A DNA stretch of 64,000 nucleotides from Rhynchopus sp. YZ270_cl-10 (taxonomy: Eukaryota > Euglenozoa > Diplonemea > Diplonemida > Diplonemidae), in contig OZ037887.1 in the NCBI GenBank assembly GCA_964035575.1, positions 1,116,001-1,180,000 of the forward strand, in the 5' to 3' direction. Shown in pieces: positions 1 to 13,200 of this stretch. The translations under genes were made by a program, and so were the position numbers. The notes under the pieces were generated by a model. The model did not search any database, had not been told where the DNA came from, and saw only the letters and a program-made list of their open reading frames with translations. How positions within the stretch are numbered: position 1 is the first letter of the stretch; each line of letters starts with the position of its first letter.

Positions 1-1204
1 GCCCTCATCGAATCTCTCCTGGTGAATTTAACCCCACGGTTGAGAAAGATTGTATGAGGTGGTTTTTTTTTTTTGTAAGATACCCTTCGGGGTCATGGGG
101 GACTACTAGTGAAATTGTTGAGGGGAGTTTCTTTGTTTTTTTGAATGGATTTCCATCTAAATTCAAAATGAAAAATGCGAAAAGAAGAGAGAGAAAAAAA
201 TGAGTTTCGTTTCTGTTTCTGTTCGGGTTTTAAAGATGTGTATGTACGCGAGGTACATTCATCTTTTATCTTTCGTTTTATTTTTTTTGAGAGCACACAG
301 CATGAGGCGTGGCACCATGTCGCCCTTGATCATTTACCCCCCTCTCTGAAAAAACTACTAATCTGCCAGTCCGCAGCGAATACGTAAAAAAATAGACCCC
401 ACCAAGTTCACTCCCCCTCGTTGATTCGGAGAGCTGTTTAGCCGCAAAATTTTTTTTCTTTTTTATCATGTTAGAAGACTCCAAAAATTATGAACTCCTG
501 CTGGATATTGGACATCATCCCCGAAAACGATCGTTGTGCAATTACACACAGCTGATGCTGATGACGATTGTGATCAACTTAGGTGATCAACCTAATCTTT
601 GACAGCACTTTAGATGGGTGATGATGTGTTCACGATTGAAGCACCGTCCGCCAAGTAGCGGTGCCCTGCTGACGCCTGGGCCTGCCGCGTTGCGTCAGTC
701 TGCCTGGCGAAGTTCAGAATGCCCCGTTTCCCTACACTGTTGCGTCGTCCCCTCATACTCGGATACCGAGCCTTCTGGGCGAGGAACATGGGGGCAACGC
801 ACTTGTCCATCTCCGAACGGGCCCCCAAGATCCACAGAACTGCATCATCCAGGGTGGACGCTTTCCATTTATCTTTCTCTGTTGAGCATGATGCCAGGGC
901 AACGCTTAGTTCAACAGCAGAGCTTAAATCCGGTTACACCAGGTCCCTTTTTCCCTTTTAGGTGACTAAACACATGACACTTATGTTCATCTTAAGAACT
1001 TTCCCCCTCTTTTTTACCGCCATCACATTCCATAGGTACCCATTTACACACCCCTCTCTGTCTAAGCAGAGTAGCGGATCCAACTTAGATTCCCAACATT
1101 TTTTCCAGCCCTTTTTAAAAGCAAAGAGGGGCATCATACCTTTTCTTTTTTCTCCCCTCCTCTCCCTCCCCCTCCCTCCCCCTCCCTTCCCCCCTCTCGG
1201 GGTT
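1..1204. other. 5' flank of the Dispatched-like gene, no gene seen
   Basis: No convincing coding region lies here; the short open frames are low-complexity and overlap on both strands. The stretch holds two copies of the dispersed stem-loop family, at 232-268 and 957-995. The second directly follows a pyrimidine-rich tract ending in TTTTAG. A C/T-rich tract at 1140-1200 leads into the first good ATG of the next gene and could be part of its leader. Confidence 0.5.
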
Positions 1205-4200
1205 ATGTTCCAATGGAAGTATACAAGCGAGCAGAGATCGCGTCTGGAGGGTGTGCGTACGACAGCGTCTGCAGCGGACTTTGAACCGAATGTGTATTCA
1301 AGAATGATCGCAAAACGTCCGGGGTTATGCGTGGCTACAGTTTTGGGGGTGTGTGTTGCGCTGTCCGCTTGTCTTGCGGCTGTGGCGGGGGAGATAGAAG
1401 TGGACACAGAACTGCGTGGGTTCAACAATCCCGATCACTACACCAATCGTCGCGAAGCGGGCCGCAAAGGCGCCGTCGAACACCGCTATGATGCGGACAA
1501 AGACCTCCGCCAGGTGCCCTTCTCTCGCGACAGCACCGTTCTCTCCGAAGCACAACAATTCCACCTCGTTGAACCCGACTCAGTGGTCACGCTCCTTTAC
1601 ATTGCGGACGGCACCAACGTGCTTACCCCCGCGATTTTGGAGGCAATTTTTGAATTTGAACGCCAAATATTCGCAGCCCCTGCCTATCAAGAAGGGGGGT
1701 GGCGTGATGACATCACCAAACGCCACGTCCCCCCAGGAGTCCCAACACAGATCAACAGCGTGGGACAGCTTTTTACGATGAGTTATTATAGGGCGGAGGA
1801 AGCGTTGAAAGTTGCGGGAGAATGGCGGTGTTGCGCTTCGAGGGGTAGGGACTGCCCCTGGGCTTGGCATTTGAATGATACAGAGCAGGGCGAGATGGTG
1901 CTGGAAAATGAAGGAGATCCTGCGTTTGTGTTGTCATGCCCGGTGTGCCTGGAGGATGGGGAGGAGATGCACGATGCAATGCTGTGCCCTTTGGTTCCGT
2001 TGGTGGATCACTCCATGCAAGAGTTCATGCTTCGTGCCGGCAAGAATGTGGTTCGGAGCAGTGCAAACCGGTTCATGAAAGGCGACGCCATTGCGTTTGA
2101 TGGAGCATCCAGGGGGTACGACACAAAGCTAAGCGCCACTCAGGTGGAGACCACACTGAGATTCGCTTCTAGGCGCGCGGCGGATCCGGAGAAGAATAAA
2201 TGGTTTTTTGGCAAAGATTTCAACGAAGAAACACTTTCCTCTCGCTTTCTCCGCTCCGAAGTTGTCTTTGGACGACGTACCTTAGAACACGCTTCCAGCA
2301 CCAAATCTCTCATTTTACAGCTAAACGACGAAATTTTGGGTTCCTTTTCAGTTCCCGGGGTTCGTCTGGTTGCAGGAAACGACTATTTGATAGAATCGCA
2401 GGTATGGGACAGCATCCGAAGCGACGCGCTGCTCGCATTGCTCTCATTCTTCATTATGTTTGTCTACCTCGCGCTGTACTTCAAATCTGTTTTCATGGCC
2501 GTTGCGTGCTTGGTGCAAATCGCGATAACCTTCCCAGTATCGTTATTCCTTTATGTTGTGGTGCTCCGTCAGACTGCATTAGGTGCGTTAAATGTATTGT
2601 CGTTGTACATCGTAATCGGGATAGGTGTGGATGATGTGTTTGTCTTTTCGAACGCCTTTTTTTATTGTGAAAAGCATGAAGTCGAAGAAAAGGGTGCGAA
2701 GGAAGACGAAGAAATGACGAAGAAGGTGGAGGATGATAACGCAACGTATTCCTCAGAGGTCGCAGGATCGATACAAAAGGAACGCAATACCCCACACCGA
2801 CGTGACTCCATCCGGTTAGAAGAAAGGGTAGCATACGCCATCCGCAAGGCAGGAATCCCAATTCTCGTCACCTCCTCGACCTCGGGCATTGCCTTTCTCT
2901 CGACCTGCATCTCCTCCATCCCCGCAATTCGTGGCTTTGGTCTTCTTATGTGGCTTCTGGTCATGATGAATCTCATCCTCGTTGTAACTCTATTTCCTGC
3001 AGTTTTGGTTCTTTATGTTCAATACAATGAACGCAAAGAAGCAAGCAAAGCAGGCCCGAAAGCGACTCTCGTCGATTTAGTTGAATCTGCGGAAGAGGAA
3101 GAAGAAGGGGAAGAGGGTGTCGTGGAAGGCTGCCAGAGGGGGTTTGGGCATGTTGTAGTGGGGTGGGAGTTTTACCGTTTTATTGATAGCGAAGGGGAGT
3201 CGGTGCTGCACTGCCCTGTATACGAGAAGGCGGGGTTTGGCTCGAAGATTGTGGGGTTTTTGAAGGCGGGGTGTCATATACAATTAACCCGCCCGGTGCG
3301 TTCAAATCTTTGCCAAGGCTTTGCGAGATACGAAGGTCCCGACCTATCCGGGTATATCTCATTGACCGAACGGCACACTACGGTGGTCTCTTTGCAGTAC
3401 GATACTCCGGTCTTTGAGGTTGTAGGGTTTGAGGAGAGCAAAGAGGAGGTAATGCTTGGAGGTGATACGACAGCTTATTTCAACGACTTCCGATTTACGG
3501 AATTCACAGAAGACGACAGCAACATCGCGGTGCCCTCAAACTTCACCTTTTTTGCGTCCCTCCCCCACTCCCGCGAGGTGTTGGTATGGGAGGATGCATT
3601 GCACTGCAGCCCCGCCCCGCTCTTCATCGAGGTCCTCGCGGCCACGAACGACCTCACCATTTCCTCCGTCCTCCAGCAACCCCGCCGTCTTGCTTACTTA
3701 CGAGAGCGGGACACCACGGACCCCTCCTGTACCTATACACACCGTCTCAGAAATTGGGGGTCCAACGGCTGCCCAATCTTCTCCGAAGCGTCATTCGGTT
3801 CGACGATAGTAGGTTATTTACACAATGGTGATCGGGTTGACTGTGCACGGTGTAGTGCGAAAGAGATTTTTCCGTTTCTTTGTGTTGGTTCAGGGCGTTA
3901 TGTTGCTACAACTTCGATGTGTTTTTCGGATATGCAGATGGGGGAGAAAATAGCAGAGAATTCTGCGTTGGAAGACATACAGTGGGGGAGGTTTTGTGCA
4001 GAAGGGTGCAACCCGATAGGAGTCTTCGAGGTGCTATTAAATGAAACCTGGTGTGCTGGGGATGGCGGAGGTGCTACCGTTGAGTACTCTATGCCTTCCG
4101 CTTCGTCGAAGGTCGTTGCAGTGCATTCCACCAATACTATTGTACTGTGTGTGAAACGGCATTTTCAAATGGGCGTTTCGGGTACCGTCACTTCGCCCCT

Positions 4201-7200
4201 CACCTCGCCCCTCGCTGCGTCCACCCTTGGTAATGTAACTCAAAATGCAACAAACTTTTTGCGCACCGTTCACGGAGGCTACATCGAGGATGTGGAGGAA
4301 CGTTCCTGGGGTGTTCCTGTGGAGGGACGGAGTGAAATGGTGGCGACAATGACGTTTTGCTCTTTAGATGAATTCCATAAGAAGAAGGCCGCAAAGCAAC
4401 TGAAGAAGGCGAACTGGCGGAGAGGCGGGGAGGAGGAGGAGGAGGAGGAGGGTGTACGAAACAACAACAACACCGCACCCGCCTCGCCGCTGGTAAAGCA
4501 TATCACGCTGTGTGGGGTGGATCTGTGTGGCATAGCGTTGTACAGAACCGAGGATTTTTTGGAGACGGTTACGACGCTTGCGGACTACTGCGATGTGAAT
4601 TTGACCCGTTCAAAGAGCGGTGCGTTTCACAGCAGAAAGCTTGGGGGGTACATCAACCCTGCAGAGGTTTTGGTTGTGCAACGCAAAAGAAAGCGTAGAG
4701 TGAAGCGTGGCAGGATGTTAGGCGACGTTACCTCTGCCTCCGAAGACACAGCAGATGACAGCGCGGTGGAGCAGATGGGGTACAGTATGCCCATCCACCT
4801 TACCAAAATCTTCCGTGTAGAACCCGGGGAGACCCCTCTGTACTTCACAGATGCGTCTGTGGTGCAGAAATACCGTGAAGGGTCTTTAACTGAAAAGGAA
4901 TGCATCGAGCAGTCCTCCGTGGTAACAGAGGTGGAGTATGTCACGGTGCTTGACGTTCATGTGGACACACATCTCCGGGTGCGCAGCGCTTCGCAGCTCT
5001 CCTTTGTGCAGTTGGCGCATGAACGGTGTCTGTGTCTCGGGTCAGGTCTCGCACAGCATTCCTTTATGGCAAGAGTACGCTCTGTGGTGCTACCGAGATT
5101 TAAAGTTGACTTTGGAAGCGTACAGTGTGGAGAGAAACTGGCATTGCTATCAACCACCGATGTGGTGAACTCTGTTGTGTCGGGGACCTTATGTGACGGT
5201 GAGGTCGTATCACTGCCACCACACGGCAGCACCTTCCCCTTCCTTTCCACGACAGACGACGCTACGCAGCTGAAACACGGCTTTCTCTATGTCAGCGAAG
5301 TAGGGGATGCGGGCTATCAGATCCGCCGTGCAGAAAGCTCCATTGGCAAGGTTGTTGCCTCAGGCAGTGTAGATGGAGCTTTGGTCAGCTTGGGGGGAGA
5401 GGTGTGGGGGAGTCGGGCGGATGACAGTGATTCCGTTGATGTGGTGCTGCTTACTGGAGTGGCGGAGAGCCTTCTTGGGGAGAGTGAAGTGCTCTCGGGG
5501 GAAGAGTTGAGGCGCAAGGTGGTGCACAGAGTGCAGCATGCGGAGCCTGTGGTGCGCTGTGCCTCGGCACGCTCGCTGACGTCGATCCTCATTGCGGACA
5601 ACGAAACGGAGGACACCCTCAGCTCGGTGTGCTCCGATGAGTTCTTCTACCTGCCAGGCCACCGCGAGCCGCTTCTGCGTCGTGTCTTTGATGTGTATGT
5701 GTACCCAGCGTTGTATCGTGCAAGGTTCATGTTGTTGGTGGGCTTCGCGTTGATTGTTGTTGGGAGTGTAGTGGTCGCCAGTCGGCTGTCGCCACAAGAG
5801 GAGCCGCCGTCGTTCTTTGATGATGACCACGATATCAACATATTCAGAAGCAAGGAAACGTTGTTCGCAAAAGGTGGGCGATGTGCCAATGCGCGTTCCG
5901 GAGGATGTGCTGCAGTGTTCAATGAGAAGGATGCCGCGCGTCTGGTCGGGTGCAGTGGGGTTGCGTTTAGTAGCGACCTGTGGACAGCATCGTGCTATGG
6001 GTGCGATGGTGTGCTTGGTTCCAATGTGACTGAAAATTCATGTGGCATGTGTGGCTTCCCTGACGACCTCTGCAGTCAAGTGCTTCTCCTCGATCTCAGC
6101 CTATGTGGGTCCGTCAATGCCTCTGAGCCGTCGAACTTCACAGAGTCCCTGAAGCAATCCCTTATTAGAGATATGATTGTTATTCTTGGTGACAGCGTGC
6201 CGACTGTGGATGTGTCGCTGAGCGTCGGGGAAGCGGGGTGTGCAGGTGGAGAGGCGCGAGAAGCAGAGGTGCTGGGAAGAGGGGGGCTGCTGCTGCATGC
6301 GGTGTTTGCTGTGCAGAAGAGTGGTGTTGTGTTGTCGGAGGCCATCGCAGTGGAGGGGGTGGGCTTCCAGGAGACGGCGGGGTACGTGGCAGGGGTAGGG
6401 TTCGAGGTGGTCGGGTGGAACGCTACAGCAGTGCTGCATGTGACGGAGGCTCCGGACACGGCAGTACCTGCAACAGAGGCACCAAGGACGTTCGCACCGA
6501 GGACGGATGTGCCCGACACGCAGGTGCCCACGTCGGTGCCAACGGTTGCGCCGCCAACAGCAGTGCCCACGTCAGTAGCGCCGCCCACGCCGCTGCCCAC
6601 AAGAGTGCCGCCTACACCGGAACCCACAGGGGCGCCGCCAACACCGTCGCCAGACACAGCAGTGCCAACGTCGGTGCCAACAGCAGCACCGCCATTCTTC
6701 ACGGCAACGGCAACGCTGTCCGTGACGCTGCCCACGCAGTCGAGGACAGTGTCGCTGACGAGGCACTCCGAGACTGAGTCGGTGTCGGTGTCGCCGTCGC
6801 GCACGCTGTCCGCATCGGGCACGTGGACAGCGTCGGTGTCTAGATCAGCAACAGTGTCAGTGTCGCCTTCTGTGAGTGGTACGCACAGTGCCACTGGGAC
6901 GGTGACGACGAGTGTGTCGGGGACAGCAACGCAGAGCGGGTCGGCAACAGAGACCGATTCGGAGACGTTGACAGCGACAACAACAGCGACAGGGACGCGT
7001 ACGTTGTCCAGAACGTTGTCCACCACTGCGTCGGCCACAGCAACGCAGACAGCATCGCTGTCATGGACATCGTTGCGGACAGCTTCGTTGTCAGCGTCAT
7101 TGACGCACAGCAGGACGCCTGTCGCGACACGAACGTTGACAACTGTGGAGACCCGTACAGTGTCGCGTACTGTTGCGGTAGTTGCTGCAGCGCGTGAGGG

Positions 7201-10200
7201 GCGTGTCCTCGAGGTGACAGCTGTGCCGACAGCTGTGCCGACAGCGGCACCCACCGCACCGCCAACTCTCTCACCCCCAACCTTGACGCCGGCAGTGGCA
7301 CCAACAACACCAGCACCCCCCACACCGTCCCCACAAACACTATCGCCAACACCGTCCCCAGCAACGCCAGCTCCTCCGACGCCTTCGCCACCAACCCCTG
7401 CACCGCCAACGTTGGCGCCAACACCATCTCCACCAACGTCGGTTCCAACACCGTCGCCCCCGACATCCACACCACCAACTCAATCGCCCCCAACGCCTGC
7501 CCCGCCTACTCCTCCTCCCACGCCGTCGCCCCCAACTCCCGCACCACCGACGCCATCACCCCCGACACCTTCGCCACCGACGGCTGTGCCTACACCATCC
7601 CCTCCCACACCTGCGCCACCGACACTCGCACCGCCAACACCTTCGCCGCCGACACCGTCACCCCCAACACCCGCACCACCTACACCTGCTCCACCAACAT
7701 CGGCACCTCCGACACCATCGCCTCCTACACCCGCACCACCGACACCGTCCCCCCCAACACCTGCCCCACCTACACCGGCACCTCCTACACCTTCCCCTCC
7801 AACACCGTCCCCTCCCACACCTGCACCGCCAACACCAGCTCCACCAACACCCGCACCGCCAACACCTTCGCCGCCGACACCGTCACCACCGACACCCGCA
7901 CCACCAACACCGTCACCCCCTACACCTTCGCCCCCGACACCTGCTCCACCAACACCTTCGCCACCTACACCGGCACCTCCGACAGCAGTTCCCACACCTG
8001 CGCCGCCAACAGCCGTGCCCACCCCTGCACCTCCGACTTCTGCACCTCCGACACTTCCACCACAAACCCCTGCACCTCCAACAAGAGCACCCCCGACTCC
8101 TGCACCACCGACAGCTCCGCCGACACCTGCACCGCCGACAGTGTCGCCACCGACCGATGCACCGAGGACACGCGCACCACCGACACAGATGCCTACCAGC
8201 GCACCGGCAACACACGCGCCGGACACGGCAGCTCCGCCGACACCTGCACCCCCCACTGCAGAGCCGACGATGGCACCACCTGCCAGGGCGTGGGATGTCG
8301 TGCTGCGTGTCGACGCAGTCTGCGCGGAGTACCAGGCCCTGAGCGCCGCACTGCAGAGCGAGGTGTCTGCCGCAGTGGCACGGCATCTGCAGGAGCGGGT
8401 GGACGGAGCTTTGGTTCTGGTCTCTGGGGTGACGTGCGGGTCCTTGGTCTTCAGCATGGTGTACAGCGGGGGTGCGTTGGACGACACCACGATCCAACGC
8501 GCCCTTGACAGAACGGACCTTGCGAACGACACGACGATCACACGCCACCTCAGCGGCACCCTCGACGTCCTCAACAGACGCGTCTCTCAGGGCTGCCCGG
8601 GATACCTCACTGGAGGGGACTGCCGTGCGTGCAGCCCTCTGTGCACCGACAAAGGCGGGAAGTGCAACGAATGGGGCGAATGCACTGCATGCAGCGGTGT
8701 TGTCTCACGCAACCTCTACGACCGCATCGACAGCTTCGTTGACCACTGCGGGACCTGTGGGTATGCCTACTTCACGACGTGGTCCAGGACCAATTTCACT
8801 TGTCATGGTGACAAGTGAAATGACAAGTGAAATGTATGACAAGTGGTCACTTGTCATGACAAGTGAATCACTTGTCATGACAAGTGATTTACCTGAGGAA
8901 TGCCTGTGAGCTCATGATTTCATTTATTCCTACATGAAATGAAGTAAAAAAATGTAAAATGATGTACTTTTTATCTCTTTCTTTTTTAGCCTGATGTGGG
9001 TAGTGGCGGCTATCTGATGGTTTTCTTTTATTGATTAGGGAGTGGGTTGTGCAGGCAACGTAAGGAAATGGGGTGGGGACTGGGGAACGGTAAAGAAAAG
9101 TATGGTTAAAGTGACGTAAGGACTTTTGCGAAGGGCTCTCACTCACGGACTGACGCTTCATTTTTTAAAAAAATTTGAAATGTAAAAGACAACAAAAGGT
9201 GATGTTTTATTTTTCCTTCCTTCAAAACTTCACACACAACGCTTTTTTGGTTTTTGGGAGACACACAAGGTGCCAGGTTCTATGGTAAGCACGGAACCAC
9301 CCTGCACCTGTTTGTCATGTTGTTTCCCGTGCAATACATGGAGAAACGTTTCGCACTCGAAACAAAGCTTTTTTAATAAAAAATGAACGAAGCACAAAAA
9401 CAAGCGTGTGTGGAAGAAAAAAGAAAAGGGAAAATATTTTTTCTGATTCACAGTGGTGTTTATGTTTTGGGTACGGGGCGGAGAATAAAATCTGTTCGAT
9501 AAAAGAAACGCAAGCTTTTTGTTTTATCTTGTTCATTTTTAAAAGCAAAAATAACTATTTATTCAACGCCTTTTAGCGTGGTTTTTTTTTGCGATAACTT
9601 CACGCATTTTTTTCCCAGGCGAGTGGTAGTTAATTTGCCGAGCGAAGCGAGGCAAATTGAATCCACGAGCCTGGGAAAAAAATAAGTGAAGTATCGCAAA
9701 AAAATTCGCTAAAAGGCGTTGAATACGTAATTTTATTTCACGTTAAATAAAGTATACGAAAGGATTTGGCACTTTTAGCGTGACTCATTTATTGTGCAAT
9801 AACTAACGAGTATGTGTCCCTCCAGGTAGCTTTCCTTACCCTCCCGCCAGCGCTACCGGGAATCCCACGGACCCCTAGCTAGGATAGCGGGACTCCCGCT
9901 GGGGGGGCTGGCAAACCTGAGGGGGCTGGAGGGAGGCTAAAAAAGGCTGAAGGGTCCCTCCAGACCTGTTACCCTCCTGCGGGGAAACCTGCAAAAACCC
10001 GATAAACTGGGCCTACCCTTATATGTGGGGTGGGATACACGTTTTCGGGGTGTCATAACCATGTGTGAGCCACACAGGGTGGTGCACAGGTGACCCCATG
10101 CAGTACACGCAACCCACGTTTTGATACACAACAGCATTTTGCGTGTAGCGCATACAGCGTGTAGCCTATTTAGCCCACGCATAGCGTGTAGCGTGTGGTC

Positions 10201-13200
10201 GGGTTCTGAAAGCTGCCTCAAAGGTACACAAAGCTACATCCCGACGTCTCCCCACCCTCAGGGTCCCCTCGGGTGCTAGCGGAGGTCGGGAAATGGCTAT
10301 CGTGCAAGAGCGAGACATTCAGAAGATCCCCGCCCATCACAGAATATCATGCCAGCCACCGCCTTCCTCACAATGAAGTAAGGGGGTGGTGTGTCCTCCG
10401 CCTTCATAGGTAATGAAGGAGTCGATTTCTTGTTTCGTAAGTGCGGAGTGCCTTGGACTGTCGTGTCGGTAGCCGGTCTGGTTTTGTTTCAAGAGACACA
10501 CGAGCCTGCGCAAACTGGTCTTGCAGTTGCACCCCATACTTCCTCGCCAATATGCTGCTCAGCTTACTGAACGCTGTCCATTACGACGACGATTTGTACG
10601 TGAGATCGTCACGGAGATGCACTATGCACAAAACAAAGTCGGCTTCCGTGGGCTTACCGTTGGGCTTGCCAATGAATTCCTTAAAAAGCGGTCCCATTCA
10701 CGGATGTACGGTGTCGACGATGCCAGTCCTTCAGCAAAACCACTGTAGCGCTCGTCCATCTCTTGTCGGAGGACCGTTTGCGTCTTAGATCCTTCGGCAT
10801 GTTGCGTGTGTCAAAAAAAAATGGGAAAAGTGCAAAAAAAATTCGAAATTTTCAATTTTTAGGCGGGTGGTGGTGCAGGATATACCAAAATTTAGCGTGA
10901 AGTTATCGCCAAAAAAAACCCCTGTCTTGGCGTGAAAAAAACAAAAATAAAATCACGCTCCTAAGGAATTGCAGTGAAAAAAAGTGAAAACGCGTGAAAT
11001 AAAGTTCAATTAGCGTGGTTTTTATTTGTGAAAAAAACACGGCGTGAAATTATCATTAAAAAGAATCACGCTAAAAGTGCCAAATCCTTCGTATACTTTA
11101 TTTAACTGGAATAAAATCAAAAAATCAAAAAATCTGTCGGTGGATAGGTGGTGCACAGGGTATAGTTTCATATTCAATGAAAAGGAAATCAAGTTGGTCG
11201 CACCCGAAGACGCGAGGCAGAACGACGCCTCGGAAGAAGAGGATGACGACGAAGACGACGAAGGCGACGACGCTGTGACAATTGAATGAGAGCAATGCTA
11301 TCATAATCAAAAAAAAAAAAATCGTTTGATGCCTCAAACGGGATGGTTATAACCCTGGTAATATGGGTAGGGGGTATTACCAGGGTTAGTGAACCGCATA
11401 GTCGTGTCCTTACGTCACTTTAAACAATACTTTTCTTTTTTTTTTTTTTCTTTTCTTTTCCTTTTTTCCCCCACTCCCCACCCCATTGCCTTACTTTGCT
11501 TGCGCAACCCACTCCCTAATCAAAAAATAACAATAAAAAGAATCCAGGGTTAACAGGGACCCTACGGATTCACTTGTCATGACAAGTGAATCACTTGTCA
11601 TGACAAGTGGTTCACTTGTCATGACAAGTGATTTACATGTCATTTCACTTGTCACTTTTATGACATGTCATTTCACTTGTCAGGTGCCTCTGGACCGCGT
11701 CGTGTTCCCCCCCTCCCCCCCTCCCCCCCCCTCCCTCTTCCCCTCCCTCTTCCCCCCCTCCTACCTCTCTCAACACAGCCCTCCTTGGCCTCGCGGTCCG
11801 TCCATACACAACAACACACCAAACGCTCTGTGCACCGGATGCGATGGAAAGCTGGACAGCAACGTTCACTACGACACCTGCGGGGTCTGTGGTGGGGCAG
11901 ACAAATGCAAGCTCGGGCCGACACTGAACACAAACACAATTGTTGTGAACTTCATATTTGGTGTCGATGCGGGTAAGAGCCATGTCCGCGACGAGACGAA
12001 CGTTGTGGCATATGACTACGCCTTCCGCCCCTCATCCCCCGCCTGCCAGACACATATCCTCAAGGTCTGTTCAGACGTGCAAGCCTTGGCTGCATCGCGT
12101 CTCCAAGAGACGTCCCCATCGGACTGTCTGTTCAACAACTTTGACAGCAGCATTGCAAACATCAGCAGCTTCACGGGGCTGCCGGTTCCGGAAGATTCCT
12201 TTTTGAATTTGTTTGCACGGTTTTTGCTGGACGGGAAAAACCTTTTAAAATACTCTGGGCAGGTCGGGTGGAACGGTGCGAGCGCAGACCACGTGAAGTT
12301 CGTCAGCCTCAGATTTCGGACCAAGATGTCCACCCAGGCGGCAGGGTACAAGATCTGGGAGGAGTTCAAATTCTGGGAAGGTTTGGCTGACCAAATCAAC
12401 AAGAACATCGAAGGCACCCCTGCGGAGAACCAATGCAGTGTGTTCCAGACTGCACACGAGTTTCCCATCGCACAGGTGCAGATCTCAGCCATTAATGGCC
12501 TGGTCTACTCTATAGTGATCTCGGTATGGGTTTTTTTCCCTCTTTTCCCCCTTTTTCTCCTCTTCTTCAAAACGCCCAGAAATGGATGTCAAAAAGGGAA
12601 AAAACAAAACTCTTAGCCTGAAGTACGATGTGGGTAGCGTACCAACTAAACAAAAGACGAACGAAGGTTTTTTATTATTTTGCGTTTTCAGTTTTTTTCT
12701 GATATTTTTTTGCCACTACCAAACACCCCAAAAAAAACAGATCAGCGCCTGCTTCGTTGTGGTGTGGGTCTTCACCTGTAGCATCTGGATAGTGCTCCTC
12801 ATTGTTCTGACCATGAGTGGTATCATGTGCACAACTTTTGCGGTTTTTTTCTTTGCAGGCTGGCAGGTTGGGCCTGTCGAGGCTGTGGCATTGAGTGTTG
12901 TTGTGGGGATGAGTGTGGATTATTGCTTGCATGTGGCAGAGAGCTACATAGATGTGACGACGTATCTGGAAGGGAAGGAGGAGAGGTTCTTTAGTAGGGT
13001 CGCGGTGATGCGGAAGACGATGTCGCTGATGGCGCTGCCGCTCTGCAACGCAGCCTGCACGACGGTGCTTGCTTCCGCACCGCTTCTCTTCTGCCAGATC
13101 AAGCCTCTCGCGCAGTTTGGCCTCGTCATGGTGGTCTCGATCTCACTCTCCCTCATCTTCGCCATATTCTGCTTCGCACCCCTCCTCATGGTTGTGGGCC

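Larger units (their letters stand above)
8815..11778 (+). other. Intron 1 of the Dispatched-like gene, made of inverted-repeat elements
   Basis: A donor at 8815 (GTGAAA) and an acceptor at 11778 after a long C/T tract ending CAACACAG restore the frame (phase 2). The donor differs from the GTATG donors of the other introns, so the exact junctions are tentative. The intron has palindromic CACTTGTCATGACAAGTG clusters at both ends, longer inverted arms inside those (9026-9123 against 11405-11539), and two further nested elements. This suggests that the intron is a transposable element, or grew by repeated insertion. Confidence 0.55.

Noticed and set aside
6076-8574. Long minus-strand frames (464, 364 and 211 aa) opposite the Dispatched-like gene
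   Set aside because: They mirror the Pro/Thr stalk repeat and have Gly/Val-rich composition typical of the reverse of such a tract. The + strand frame has clear RND domains.
9561-9724. Possible small structured RNA
   Set aside because: The near-perfect dyad and shared motifs with the adjacent element fit a palindromic MITE better than an RNA gene.
11044-11289. 81-aa frame ending in an acidic tail just past the TTAA element
   Set aside because: The acidic end ([13 protein letters not shown]) looks coding, but the first third lies in the element's terminal repeat and the frame sits inside an intron. At most a captured gene fragment.
8794-11683. CRISPR-like array suggested by repeated 18-bp palindromes
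   Set aside because: The copies are clustered at two ends in inverted orientation without regular spacers, and the genome is eukaryotic.
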